Shown: positions 23,074 through 35,247, numbered from the stretch's first letter. The stretch is 64,000 bases of DNA from Osmia lignaria lignaria (GCF_051020975.1 NC_135040.1:1047501-1111500), one strand, 5' to 3'. Numbers and translations: made by a program. Notes: generated from the letters alone by a model not told the origin.

Positions 23074-24062
23074 CACAATGGAACAAAACGGCTTTCGGCG
23101 ATCAAAAGTCGATTTTCGTGAATTCGAGAATTGAAAAACTATTTGCGTACATGGATAGAGAATAAACTGTAGTTTAACGTAGTGTAATCCGTTTTTTCAT
23201 ATTTGCTTCCGTATGGCCGTGGTCCGCATTCAAAGTCAGTAGAAATTCGTCAGAGCGAAACGCTAATGAATTTTACTCGGAAAGATAAAATTCAAATGAA
23301 TTATAAAGTTTACTAGATTAGTATAGATTCTATTCAGTGCATAAAGTATGTTAAAATGTTAACAGCTTTTTAAATAATAGGATCTGATTGAAACGAAGTA
23401 CATTTAACTAAAATCTCAACTTTGCGTTTGATTTAAAAAAAATGCAGGCACTTGCGCGGGGTTTGATTATTACTGTAGTAAAGAGTGAACCTTCCTCTAT
23501 CAGAATCAGAAAAAATTGGTTGCCCCTACTTGCCCCCGTTCAAGAAAATGGAGATTGAAATAAATTACACCCATCTTGGCCGCTGCGTACGATGATGGAA
23601 AAGCAGTACCAGATAGCATTATTAACCAGTTAACTGTATTCGACGTGTATATTCGTCATTGTTTGGTTTCAATTACATATCTCGTGAGAGATTTTCAAAA
23701 CTAAATCCCACAGTTAAATAGTCAATACGTCAATATTAACTTGCCGATCCCTTCTACAGTGATTGTAATTTAATGATCGCGATAATCATTTTTTAATTAT
23801 TAAATTCGCTTCTATTACAGTTATTAACACTTTTGAGTGAAATTTTTGTTAAATAACATAAAATATGTCCAACAAGTGAAGGATATTGAACGCGCTACAC
23901 TTTATACGCGAATATTTTGACACCCTGTAGTTCAATATGATTTATATTGATACAACTTAAGTACCATAATGTAGGCAAAAACTTCCCAAAATTTCATTAA
24001 AATATTTCCAATAAAACCGAAGTTATAGAATTTTGATCGCCGAAAGCCGTTTTGTCCCACTG
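23074..24062. mobile_element. non-autonomous Transib element with CGTCG duplication
   Basis: CGTCG at 23069-23073 and 24063-24067 is a 5-bp GC-rich target duplication. The left terminus starts CACAATGGAACAAAACGGCT, and the inverted right terminus CAGTGGGACAAAACGGCTTT is the same repeat lacking two terminal bases. Similarity between the ends runs through CGGCGATCAAAA. A 5-bp GC-rich duplication and a CACWRTG start define Transib, the superfamily related to RAG1 and its signal sequences. The interior is non-coding and contains a nested piggyBac-like insertion at 23626-23721. The left 700 bp is shared with 42257-42937, which joins a Transib transposase relic. Confidence 0.82.
23626..23721. mobile_element. 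piggyBac-like mini-insertion nested in Transib
   Basis: TTAA (23622-23625) precedes CCAGTTAACTGT, and the inverted right end is CTATTTAACTGT followed by TCAA, a decayed TTAA. The left part matches the termini at 7328-7879. The same insertion is visible in the copies at 3.76 and 42.71 kb. Confidence 0.55.
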
Positions 24063-24067
24063 CGTCG

Positions 24068-25768
24068 CTGAGCCAGATGTCTTTAACGGTTCGCCGACAC
24101 GCGTTCACATATATAACGTACAAAATATTTGCTACTATTTATAAAACAAAATGACACAAATACATTCGATGTCAACGCGAAATCATATAAATTTTAAAAC
24201 TTCAACTCGATTGCGGCACGGGTTCCTGTTGTTCAATCATGCTGAAACTTTGCAATTATTATTTTTTCACCAAGTGTCAAAATTTTGCGACGAAGAAAAA
24301 TTGGAAGTCGAAAAATAAGGGCCACCCTAGTGAGTAGTCGAGATTTTTTGTAGAAGGCGGGCTCCTTCTGGCCTTTAGCTAATTGTGAGTACTTACATCA
24401 CGCGTTACTCTATTAGATAACATTTAATTCTGCCTAATAAAATTCTTATCTACTTTCTATTGTTTTAATGCTATAGCTTGGCCCAGGTGTATGGAACAAC
24501 CTGTATATTGTCAATATCATTGAACGCGTGAGACAGGAAATTGATGCATTTCCAATACTTAAAATATTGACGAGGTGGTTTGATGAAAGCCAAAGCATTT
24601 TAGTGGGTATTGATAAAGTAATGACAATAAATATTGACGGTCTGAGAACTTTCAACAATCTTTTGAAACGTGTGTTAGTTATAACGAAAAGAATTTTTGA
24701 AATCTTCTAGGGTGAATTCATAAATTCACAAAGAAATATGTTTCTCTTCTTAAAAGTTGTTTCTCAACTCGTACTTCTGTCTTCTTTGATTTTGCCATTA
24801 ATAATATTAAAATAATAGCTACATAAGCCTTTTTTAATTACACGTTGTTAAATGCCAACTTGAAGCTAAATGTACAATCAATAAACCTTGAATGTATGAG
24901 CAAACATTAAAAATTAATAAATATTAACAGTATCGACACTGAAGACACCTCTTTATACAATAAAATTCCTTGATGTCACTTAAACATTCATACAATTTTA
25001 CACTATCCTACAAATATTTGGCATTACTTATATAAGTCGGGACCGGATTAAAATTTCTTGTGCCTGTAGCTATCAAACCTTCAAGGCCCTTCTTCATTAA
25101 TAAACTTGGTAAAAAAATTAAAATTTATTCTAAATAAAATTAAATGACACTTAATCATAAGGAAAATAAAGAACAGTAAAAAAAGATTTCATTCAACATT
25201 TGTTGGCATAATGTAGCTTAAAGGGGACTTGAATACCCGATCTCGCAGAGTTTCCTTGTCGCAGAGATTATCCGTAAGAAAACCGTGCCGACGTGTGTCG
25301 AACCCTTTCTAGACTTTAACTAGACTCAAAGTGCCTTCACCGCCACCCTTTTTATACCCAAAAATTGGAATAAAAAGAGTGGTAGGGACGGACTCTACGT
25401 GATTCCGAAGGACCGCGCCTTTGCTTCGCGTTGGTCTCGAATTCCCGAAAATTTGACTAGGCTGGGTGTATACATCCAACTCCAAATAAGGAAATTTCAG
25501 AGACGGGAACATAACAATTGCCTTAATCATTTTTCCTTAGTCACTATTTCTTCGTCCACTTAGGTGCATTGAAGTATCTATAGCAATGTGATAAACTATT
25601 TTTTTTCTAAATGATACAAACCTTTTTTTAAGATTATCTCGTGCGTACTAACCACCCTTGTGCAAACTTTAAAACGCTGTCCTCACTTCCCTAGAAAGTT
25701 AACAAAATTAATTAAAAAAGTAAATATTTTAGTTAATTATAACATTTATTTTTTAGACGTCATTGTAT
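24068..25768. other. AT-rich, no supported gene; one dispersed repeat
   Basis: 24425-24515 is a minus-strand copy of the repeat seen at 26511-26600 and 39365-39448. A 60-codon plus frame at 24528-24710 and a minus frame at 25309-25530 have no recognised domain. 25200-25530 is GC-richer and could be old LTR sequence. Confidence 0.4.
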
Positions 25769-25772
25769 ATGG

Positions 25773-26478
25773 TGTAACGTCGCGAGGTCTCTCTCTCACT
25801 GAGTCCTCGGCGTTGCTTATGTATTTTAGAGTTGTTAGTTAGACAGAGGTTCTCACTTACCTTTCACTTGGCGAGTAGAACCTATCTTCGAATAAGACCT
25901 GTTGGGGTGAGTCGTCCAGGTATTGGAACGGTAGGGTAGATGGTTCGAGTGAAGATCACGCACTTCCGATCACAAGTATGTTTATTCACTACTGGTACAG
26001 TCTTTCGATTCGCTAGCGTTTTTACAATTGAAGTTTACGGAATCTTGCTCTATCGAAGCACTGAGCTTTCGTAGCAGAGTCGTGTAGATTTTTGAGGATT
26101 GAACTCGGAAAGGTACTTCGCGGATTTTAGTACTTGTACTTGAATTGAATTTCGAACTGCGCACGGCGTGAATTATTACTTTGAACTGCTAACTATCAAC
26201 TAACTGTGCTCTCGGATATTATTGTTACTGCACGTTACGAACTAACGAACTAACTAACTGACTGCTACTAACTGAACGCGAGCGTGTTCGATCGCATTAT
26301 TTTATATTGATGAAAGAGGTCGCAACGTTTGATTTGTCAATTCGGGTGAACCACCTTCGTTCGGGTTGTCAGCATTCTCACAGTACGTCGAACCGAATGA
26401 ACTGCTCACTCAGAATTGAGAAACGATGAATTTGGATGATGAAAAATGAATTTCAAGAATGCGTCACAGGACGTGACA
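25773..26478 (-). mobile_element. solo LTR with ATGG duplication
   Basis: ATGG at 25769-25772 and 26479-26482 flanks 706 bp that, read on the minus strand, starts TGTCACG and ends CGTTACA, near-perfect short inverted termini with TG...CA ends. A TATAAAA box at 26300-26306 (minus) lies about 30 bases upstream of an initiator-like TCAGT (26271-26275), which gives the orientation. The 4-bp duplication suits Gypsy-type elements. The identical flanking duplications and absence of internal sequence indicate LTR-LTR recombination. Confidence 0.8.
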
Positions 26479-26510
26479 ATGGCATAATAAAATTATTGTA
26501 GAACATACAT

Positions 26511-26600
26511 ACAGGGTATTTCACGTAACTAGGTCATATTTAGCTCTAAAATGATAGAAGATAGAAAAAGGTTTTATTAGACAAAATTGAATGGTGTCGA
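26511..26600 (+). repeat. dispersed repeat C (CAGGGTATTTCACG type)
   Basis: Begins ACAGGGTATTTCACGTAACT. Inverted copies lie at 39365-39448 and, more diverged, at 24425-24515, sharing TAGAAGATAGAA and TTTTATTAGACAAAATT blocks. Probably a MITE fragment. Confidence 0.65.
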
Positions 26601-27620
26601 ATGGGCACCGTAATTCAATGCATAGGTTACGAAAGTATTTTATACGTAGTCACGCTGTCCCACAACCCAAAAAATTTCATATCAGTCGACCACATGGGTC
26701 TGTGGCGGATTGTCGTGTTACTTTAGCGTCCGGGTCTTTGCTTGAGAAAGCCTGTATTTGTTTATGTTGCGTACGACCGGACTCGTGGGCTGGGCAATAA
26801 AATTGACAATTGCCAGAACCCCGGTTCGGGTCGGTCGAAGGAAAGTCAGGCTAGTCCTTGAAGGCGAAGGGTTTTTCCCCCCTTCCAATTTTCCTGGGAC
26901 AGCGTGCGGATTCCGGAAGAACACCAGAACGATTTCGTTAGTCGCCACGAACAGTCCATTTTAAGTACATATCCTAATAAATATATTAATAATTAATAAT
27001 TACAAAGTGTTAATTCACTTGCACCCACATCATCCTAAAGGTCTTTTGGAAGAATATTCATAACAATTACATTATTTCATTATCCACTCGATTCTTAATT
27101 TAATGGGTTAAGTATCATGTAAATTAGGCATGTCACTGGGCAGTTGACAAGAGCACTTTTTATTAATAATGTTAAAATATGCAGTAATATTCATCATCTT
27201 GATCCAATTCTTTAAAGTACTTTAAACATTCATTGAAAGTAATAATAATAAGGAGATTCATTTAGGTCTGCTTTTATTCGTTCAGTTCTATTTTGCTCCG
27301 TCTGTTTAGTTTTGTAGAGTTCAATCGGATACTTGACCCTGTGTTCTATTATCAGAAAACGTTTTGTCCGTCGATTGAATAAATTAAAATAAGTAATACG
27401 CAAGAATTTAGCGTAATATTTTTAATCGAAAAATTTAAATTGTTAACGTCAAGCAATTTATAGAAATGTACAAAAATTCTTATTACTAAATCCTTTCTTA
27501 ATTGATCGCATAAAAGTGTTCTTATATTGTCAACTTGTTGCTTTATGAGAAATTTTATTTTACATAGCATTAATTTATAAATTGTAAACTACAAAGATTT
27601 CGTTTCAGATTGGAAAAATG
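26601..27620. other. no supported gene
   Basis: 26591-26964 is GC-richer with overlapping open frames on both strands (68-76 codons) and no recognised domain. From 26970 it is AT-rich. Confidence 0.4.
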
Positions 27621-27621
27621 C

Positions 27622-27817
27622 AATGACACTCGTTATATTGCCGCGGAGAGGGTTGTCGAAGTGTAAAATTTGTCAAGCTTCCAAGCTCTTATTTGGATGT
27701 AGGAGGTTAGACAGAAGTGTATCATCTTCGTAGGTTACAAGGATGTAAGAGCAGCCCTAGTATTCTTAAAAATCCGTATGAAAGTTTACATCGCAATATA
27801 ACGAGAGTTTATTACAG
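27622..27817. mobile_element. TA-MITE family A, near-complete copy
   Basis: The left side CACTCGTTATATTGCCGCGG and the inverted right side TGTAATAAACTCTCGTTATA flank the family blocks TTGTCAAGCTTCCAAGCTCT and GTATCATCTTCGTAG. Confidence 0.72.
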
Positions 27818-28975
27818 AAAGAAAAATTATTTAACCTTCGCATGCACAATTTCTTCAAAAATAATAAAATATTCTAAAATTACGAATTTATATGTTTAAA
27901 AACCACATAAAAGGAATGTTAAAGATCCATTCATTTTTTATATACTTTTATTTAAAACAGAGAGTTTGTTACCAAATGGTTATAATAAGTATATCTATGT
28001 ATAATATTATACATGAACCAGTCGTAAACGGTCTATTGCAACAATTTCTGAAATAATTGTTATTCTTTTAAATTAAATTTATTCTTTTCGCATTTTATGT
28101 GTGTAAAATCTTTACGTTTGGAAAAAGTATCTTTAGGTTTGGAATTGGTGTTTTTTATTATAATGCATTTAACAAAATGTAGGTATAATTTACAAAACAA
28201 GTTATAATAATGGATTTTCTCAAATATTTCAAATAGTAAATAAAATTGATAGTTACCTTAAATCTAAACGAATCACAGTGCTATGTAAGTACAAGCATTG
28301 TCATTTGATGGTGCCGCTGTTTCGGTGTTGGATAATACGTCTTATTTATAGATCGAGTAGATTAACGACTACGCTATATATTTCTGTAATTATTATACCT
28401 TTCAGTTACGCTCAGTAGAGTGGACATATGCCACCCAAATGTTTATTATATTTGCGAATGACACAGTGACAATCAACTTAAATTGTTTCATGTTTCTTTC
28501 CTATCGAATCTAATGACAAAAATAATTTGATTTTTTTTTTCTTGTAAATGACAGTATGATACTAAAATACTTATTGTTTATTGAAATTAAAAAAAAGAAT
28601 ATCAACACCATTAACTATTACAATCTATTCATGATTTGTACCAGGATTAACTTTTTTTAAGTCAATTTCCAGTTAAATAGCCTATTTTTCTTATCGTTCT
28701 TAAGATGTAAACTGGTTCCATAAGAGATAAGGGAGTACAGTAATTGACCTCGTACGGACGATAATTTTACTCTCGTGGTACACTCCTTATCAATTGCGAT
28801 ATAAGTTACTCCATGATTTGGTACATTAACAAGTTCCTCCAAATTCTTTTAACAAGTGCATCAAATCTTCTATAGAGGAGACGCATAATCTCGAAATTGT
28901 ATATAAGACCTTAGAGTCTAAGGCTTAAACCCTCTCGCTCCGAATCAGTACTGTAAAAGACACGACGTTACGCTG
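27818..28975. other. AT-rich DNA with no recognisable gene
   Basis: Frequent stops in all frames and no paired repeats seen. The minus frame 28657-28842 is not recognisable. Confidence 0.5.
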
Positions 28976-29007
28976 TTTTATTTTATTTTATTTTATTTTT
29001 TTTTTTG
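28976..29007. repeat. (TTTTA)n microsatellite
   Basis: Five consecutive TTTTA units followed by a T run. Confidence 0.9.
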
Positions 29008-30690
29008 AGGAGGAGGGGAAATGCTGTTACGCAAACACGGTGGGCTACCCAACGGTACCACCACAACCGGATAGTGTGGGTTGTACGCTGTCGGTTTACG
29101 CATGATAAATATGTTTTTAGCACGAATTCGCGGTGAAATGGCCGATCGTCTTTTGTAACGCGAATTACCACCACCACGAAGTGTCGTACTTCCCTACAAC
29201 CTTTTACCGTTGTAAGGAGAATAAATTGAATGAACACTGAGTATGTTTAATTCGTAGATGTGTTGTACAAATGTCTATGGTTTGTGTATGTTAAGACCTC
29301 AGAGGTATCTCAAATAGATATTAAGAAGCTGTGTCGGAGCGTATCGATAGAATCGTGAAAGCTGACTGTTCGTACGCAAGTTCTGTCTGAGACTGACGAA
29401 TTCAGTCCCCTCTAAGTCCCCAAGGCAGTTTGCCAGAAGCCGCAGAGAGATAGTCCAGCGAGAGAGGCGTACACCAAAAGTGACCAATTAGTAAACGTTT
29501 GGGGCTTAACTAATGGCAATAGACTGAACGGTTCAGCAAATCAGCTCGCTGGACATGTCCCATGTAATCCCGTCAAAGACCCAGCAGCTGCGGTGTACGT
29601 GGGAGTTTTAAGGTGCGTATTTGCACAGAACCGGTGATATCTCCCAGGCAAGGGCGACTGTGGGCCCAGAAACCCCTACGCGGGGTTTGATATATGGTTT
29701 TGGTAGTGCCTGGGACAGAGCGTAGAAGATGGTTCGAAGCCCCTGTTGGGGTTGGTAGAGCTCACAAGACACATGCGCGTCAAGGAGTTCACCTGGGACA
29801 AAGAGGAGAACGTCAAGAAGGTACGCAAAGGCGACCCAAAAGGAAGATCTGTGCCTTTGTGTAGCCCGACTAAGACTCCTGTAAAAATGTAAGAAGAGCC
29901 CGTAAAGGATTGTAAATCGCTTGTTGCGAGCCTGTGGACAATAAGAGTAACCTAAATGAACGTTCTAACTTTACGGGCCTTGTTCTGTAGAAGGTCTGTT
30001 TAATGTTGGACCTTTTGACGCTTCATGGTAATTGCTTCGATACGTGACAAAATACCACTCCGACCAGCTTAAGAAGTTTCTAGCAATTTGACAATGTGCT
30101 ATTGAACATGATTGACCGTGCTTCTAAATTGGTGCAGTAAATTCATCGTTTCATGAATTTACCGTTGTTACCATCTTTACCAGGTACGCAGAAGGCAAAA
30201 CGGACGATGTCTTACGGTGAGTTTATTGCTCTCGATAGTTAATACTACGCCGTGTAACAAAATATTCAAGTAACAAGTCTTCTCGTGGTTTCATTCTCCT
30301 TTTGCTACTACGGTTCAAATTTGGAAAAACCATGTTGGTACTGTAACAATAACCGCTTGGGCATAACACGTTCAAGGACTTTAACCAGTCGGTTCTCAGG
30401 GTTCTTTAGGCTACCGACACCCCGAGCCATATGTCTGTCATCGGACTTGGGACCGGCGGTAGCGATACTTCAGATGCGGCGACTTCTGAGAGTCGCGGAT
30501 CCTCTGTTCACGAATCAGCCATAGAGAGTTCGATCGCCGATATTGAGAGTACGCGCGTGTAGCCGATGACTCGAAGTCACTGTGCTGCATGGTGGGTGCA
30601 GAGAGATAAGGGTGATCTGGAAGGATCTGGCAACAGAGTGGGGAAGATCTTGCATCTTCTGGTAAGGCCGGATCCACATTATCAGTTCGG
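29008..30690. other. moderately GC-rich segment, origin unclear
   Basis: Short frames on both strands (for example 28983-29237 minus, 30285-30524 plus, 30438-30752 minus). The plus frame around 29765-29890 encodes a basic stretch with EFTWDKEENVKKVRKGD, which looks coding-like but is flanked by stops. I recognise no domain, and it may be retroelement debris. Confidence 0.35.
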
Positions 30691-31028
30691 TAAAATATAG
30701 TACAATGTAAATCTATGAGCGTATTCACACTCTCCAGCTCCGGTCCGATCACGTTCCAGTTCCGGTCCAGTCTCGATCACTCACGAAGAATATTTTCCTG
30801 AAGCGTGACTGCGCTCCTTCGTTTGAAACGCTTCAGCTTGTACATTTCTACCTTGTCTTCGTAGATTGATTACATGATTTGTCTCAATGTATTCCAAATT
30901 CTTTTCGCAATTTAAGATGGACTATTTCTAATAATATTATGCAGAATGCATGTCGTTAAAATAATTGTAGTGGCATTTTCAGAATCAGCTATGAGTTTTC
31001 TACAATAAACTCCCAAATGCACACTTGA

Positions 31029-31365
31029 CTAATCTTCTTCCTCTACATAATCGATAATTAAATTTTTTTTTTCAATATCTTCTATACTTTTTGATCTTAG
31101 ATAAAGCCGCATTAAATATTTCTTTAATGGAAATGCTTCATCATCTAATATCACATAAGGTGCTATTGTATTTGTTCCTGACAGCGGAGAATCCTCGGAA
31201 ACATTCAATTTGTAACTTTGTAAACTTTTTCCAAAAGCAGAGTTCGCGAGAATACCACTATCATTATTTTTTCCATATGAATCTATATCTACAGCAGTTT
31301 TATAATTTGTATCTACCAATGCCAAAAGTACAATCGAAAAGGAATTTTTACAATTGTATGGGTAC
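31029..31365 (-). pseudogene. PIF/Harbinger transposase (DDE_Tnp_4) fragment
   Basis: The minus frame from about 31365 reads FSIVLLALVDTNYK, then DIDSYGKNNDSGI and, about 40 residues on, PYVILDDEAFPLKKYLMR. This order (a D within LVDxNY, GxxxDSG, then the (G/D)DEAFPL block) is the catalytic core of Harbinger nucleases, which cut and paste elements with three-base duplications. The Gly usually found before the second Asp is Asp here. The usual YNYRLSRAR continuation is replaced by unrelated sequence ending at 31029, and the N-terminal third is absent. It is a dead fragment of about 110 residues compared with roughly 350-400 in the family. Confidence 0.78.
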
Positions 31366-31582
31366 GGTAAGATTTTACCGGACCGAGAGTGGACTGTGAC
31401 CGAACTGGTAGGGTGGATCTAGCCTAAGAGGACCATGAGGAACGGCGTGGCACTTAAATACCTCAGAACCATCCGGGTGAATCGATCTAACTAAATCTAA
31501 CATGCATGTCTTTAAAACAGTCTTTAACACTTATTGGCATGTATGCATTAGCATAACTAAAATTTTATCTGGAATAGGCCAG

Positions 31583-31760
31583 GTCTCTTAACTTCATTAA
31601 CAGTGCCAAGCGCTTAATATTGTGCATTCCGCAAGACTTTCCGAGATGATCTTAGAATCTTAGAATTTTACGACAGAATTTCAGAATTTCAATATCTGAG
31701 AATTTTAGAATCATAGAATCTTGGAATTTTAGAATTTTGAAATTTTACAATCTTGGAGAA
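31583..31760. repeat. dispersed repeat plus AATTTTAGAA low-complexity tail
   Basis: 31583-31645 resembles 52083-52150 (shared CTTCATTAACAG and GTCAAGTATTTAATAT-type words). From 31650 an imperfect AATTTTAGAATCT run follows. Confidence 0.5.
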
Positions 31761-32214
31761 TCTCACATAGATTATTTTTTTAATAATTTTTTTTAGAAAT
31801 GTTTATTATATTAGAAGAAATGTTATTTTCATGAATTTTTGTACGATTGTTTTTAAAGATATTTTCTTCAATATTCTACTCCTATTTTTTACAAATATAT
31901 GTCTTTGTTCAGTGCAAGATTCTTGACAGAAGTCTGGTAGCAAATTACTACCTCGATCGTTAGGTTTTTCCTCATCTAAGTTTTTTACTTGTTCTTCCTG
32001 TCCTGCTTCATTATCACTTCGGCTGCTATGACCGTCACCACGCTCCTCTTCAAGAACAAAAGAAGGATCGTCAAGGATATCAATATTGATAACATCGCCT
32101 TTATCATTACTCTCAAATCCGGTAAAGTTTCTCTCAATATTCTATCAAATCCTATGTAGACAAATGACACTTTCTATTTATTGTTACATCGCATTGAAGT
32201 AATCTTATGTACCC
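31761..32214. other. no recognisable gene
   Basis: A minus frame at 31985-32170 has a hydrophobic stretch but no known domain. Confidence 0.4.
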
Positions 32215-32216
32215 TA

Positions 32217-32386
32217 CAGTTGATTCTCATTATATTGCCGCAGACAGACAGGGCTGATAGAGGGTTGGGATATAGAGGTGTATCATCTTCGTAATTTATG
32301 ATAGTAGAAGAGCAGCGCTAGTATACCTGAAAAATACTGTGAAGGTCAAACCGCTGCTTGTGCACTAATATAACGAGAGTCTACTG
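32217..32386. mobile_element. TA-MITE family A, complete copy with TA on both sides
   Basis: TA at 32215-32216 and 32387-32388. The left CAGTTGATTCTCATTATATT and inverted right CAGTAGACTCTCGTTATATT form the TIRs of a 170-bp non-coding element with the GTATCATCTTCGTA core. Confidence 0.82.
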
Positions 32387-32410
32387 TAGTTGTGTTATGG
32401 ATCTCAACGA

Positions 32411-32440
32411 ATTATTTATTTATTTATTTATTTCTTTATT
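32411..32440. repeat. (TTTA)n microsatellite
   Basis: About six ATTT units. Confidence 0.85.
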
Positions 32441-32744
32441 TTAATTTTAAAGTCGCATCGACAGCGAGGGTCATTAGCGATTTAGCCCGACAGGCTTACA
32501 ATGTTAGTGATACATAATAACCATAAATGAGTAGTAAATAATATAATATAAATATAAATATAATATGAACATAGATATAAATATAAATAAAAATTGTCGC
32601 AGATTTGAAATCGATTATTTATTTTGAACAGCAAATTTGTCGATTTATAGTTGTGTTCACAAGGGGGGGAGGGATATATAATTGTGCTAATTATGATAAT
32701 TGTGTTGAATTTATTCACTCTTGGAAATATTGACAGTAACGCGC

Positions 32745-32890
32745 GTTATTTTCTCAAATATCTCAAAAACTAAAAGAGTGCAACTATCACATGTATAGGA
32801 AAAAGTTGTTCAGAATGATGACCTTCACAACATATTTCAAGGTGATCGAAATCGGAGGTGGCTCCCTGATTCTAAATATTTACCCTATTT
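32745..32890 (+). repeat. dispersed repeat D, fragment
   Basis: Contains AATATCTCAAAAACTAAAAG, AAAAGTTGTTCAGAATGATG and a block ending in GATCGAAATCGGAGG. Related copies are at 35870-36060, 57220-57350 and, inverted, 55470-55580. Confidence 0.6.
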
Positions 32891-34255
32891 TTTAATGTTG
32901 GTTTTAATATTCCGTAATTTCGAGCAGCTTGATTTACTCCCATTTCGACATGATTCAATCGCATTTTTTAAGACACTCCATTTAGCGCTTCTATTAATTT
33001 TTATTTAGCCTGTTTTGTAAGCCTGTTTTCTTAATCTGTAAGAATGTTATGAAAATATTAATCCTCGACTTAAAAAAATACAAACGTTCTGTGATTTAAT
33101 GTGGTCGAACTGGCTTGAATTAATATGGTCGAGTTGTACCTGAACGACAGGAGTGATTGACCTCTTCATACCATTAAGTAAAAATGCATAAATGCGTAAT
33201 ATTCGGGTTATATTAGTAGTTTTGTTGTATATTATATCTCTCAATATCGAAATAATGTAAATAAACTTATCTGTCTTTAAAAAACAACTGTAACTTAATA
33301 GAAAAATGTTTAGATACTACAGAATTCTAAGCATAAAACACGGTATAAATTAGTAACAATGCAAAACTCTGTGAAATAATTCATTTCTTTTATTAGAATA
33401 CGTTACACAGCCATTTCTTGTATCGGTTTTCAAATATGTATAAATGCGGACCAGTCGCTTCCAGTGGTCGAACTCTTACGGACTTACCGTAAATATCAAT
33501 ATTATCCGCTTCCGTTTTGCAAACTAAAAATTTCATGCACTCCCACAACTAAAAATCCAACGAATTTAAGTTCCACGATTGAGCTGACTGCCAATGACCT
33601 ATCCACTTATTTAGGAATCACTCAAGAATCATTAGAGACTGTTACGATTTCGAGTGGAACGTTTTCCGATAACTCATTTAAGTTTCCCTTTTAAAAGTTG
33701 GTGTACGATTCTCTCCAATTTAGATAAATTGGTCTGACTAAATGCTCATCAATTACTTTTGCCCACATATTAACGTTAAAAATTGATGTCGACGTTTTGA
33801 TTGCGTAATGGCGCATAGATTTTTTTCCATTAAATATTGAAAGAGTGAAAATTAAACCCTTCGCTCCGTTAACTCTTCATGTGCAACCTGGATCGTTAAT
33901 ATCTAAAGCAAATTTCAACTTATTCCGAAATTCCTTCCGAATATTTATTTCTTCCACTTAATTCTTTAAACATTGGACTCCACGAACGATTACGTATTAA
34001 AACAGAGCCCTCAATGAGTATCCCAGAATGTTTCAAGATTTGTTAAAAACCAAAAATAGTAAGAGAATTAGTCGTGGACATAAACGATCCAAGTTGTACA
34101 CGGAAGTTCCACAAATATACTTGCCTACGAAATGTTCGATTGATCTTTGTTAGTAGTATGCGAAGTATATTACCCCGCCTCGAAGTATAAAAGGTCATGC
34201 AAGTAGAAATGTTAATCTTTTAAAACTGTCTACATGATCATGAAAAATTTTTAAA
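32891..34255. other. no supported gene
   Basis: A 76-codon plus frame at 33464-33694, rich in Ser and Thr, has no recognised domain. 34030-34130 is the partner of the weak repeat at 18340-18450. Confidence 0.4.
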
Positions 34256-34258
34256 TTG

Positions 34259-34745
34259 TACAAAATAATTTTTAACAAAAAATACAACCGACTTCAAAAT
34301 GCGCTAAAAAGTGTAAAGTAATTTCTATTTCATTTATATCAATACTCCACAGCTATTAATAAAACCCATTTAATCGTTAAATAGTATACAAAATACATTC
34401 CAACCTTTTCGGAGGCGGCGCAAAATTAAAAACTTTTCTTCTACTCGGAAGATCCTAGTTCAGAGGTTGGCAACTTATGACACGTCAGTTACCGAATGAA
34501 CCATTTCATAATTTCAAGTTAACAATATTCAACAGAAATCAACATACCCATTGCGGATTAACTACATGTACATCAAAAGTGCTGCCAACTTCTAATACAA
34601 TCGTTACAACTACAAATGTTTTTAGCCGTACCTATAACGTTCCGCATTTTATCTTACGACTTATTAATTACATAGTTTGCCATACCGCAATCAAATCGTT
34701 ATTGGCCGCATCGTATATTCAGGTATTTTTAATTTTGCGCCGTCT
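34259..34745. mobile_element. foldback element, one arm truncated
   Basis: 34259-34455 matches the left arm of the palindrome at 56467-56893. 34700-34735 is a short inverted remnant of the other arm (TATTTTTAATTTTGCGCCG). The intervening 240 bp is unrelated to the 56-kb copy. Confidence 0.6.
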
Positions 34746-34749
34746 ACGT

Positions 34750-34915
34750 TATTTAATGTAACGGCTGATATTTTGCCACATTCGTCGATAATACGCTGCT
34801 TCATATCATTCACTGTAGTTGAATCTTTCACGTAAAGTTTATCCTTTAAATAGCCAGTCCTTACTTCATCGATTTCACAAATGTTGTGATGCAAATGGTC
34901 GTTATGTTGAACCAT
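34750..34915 (-). pseudogene. Tc1/mariner-type transposase C-terminal fragment
   Basis: The minus frame contains GYLKDKLYVKDSTTVNDMKQ followed by RIIDECGKI. This is the helix after the last catalytic residue in mariner-like transposases, where the WGYLKDxVY segment precedes a helical tail. The DDE residues are absent and the frame then runs into the foldback arm, so the arm may derive from this element's 3' region. Only about 55 residues remain, and the assignment rests on this one motif. Confidence 0.5.
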
Positions 34916-35247
34916 ACCTGTAAATAAACGCTAATATCAGTACGAATTTTAGAATTATTTAAATTGAAATATCTCCTAAACTACCAGCTTTTCGATATAC
35001 ATAGGTCAGTACTTTTTTATAAAGAGTGTCTAGCTGCATCGTTTGATGCATAAAACAGTACTCCATTCCATTTAAAACACCAAAGTTGACCTTCATATAT
35101 CCTTGACGCGTCTACGTACGAAAAAACGAATAACACCAGAACATGCCCCATTCGATACCATTTATGTTCCCTATGAAACATTTTTCACTACGTGCCACAA
35201 TACCGAGGAAATCAAGATGTCAAAATCGGCTGAGACACCCTGTATAT
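34916..35247. other. spacer with no recognisable gene
   Basis: A short CACCCTGTATAT motif near 35236 resembles MITE ends. Nothing else is visible. Confidence 0.4.

Noticed and set aside
25201..25516. Possible LTR starting TGTTGGCATAATG and ending CATAACA
   Set aside because: The flanking bases do not give a matching 4- or 5-bp duplication, and no promoter or primer site fits.
28983..29237. 84-codon minus-strand frame next to the TTTTA repeat
   Set aside because: No recognised domain and part of the peptide comes from the microsatellite.
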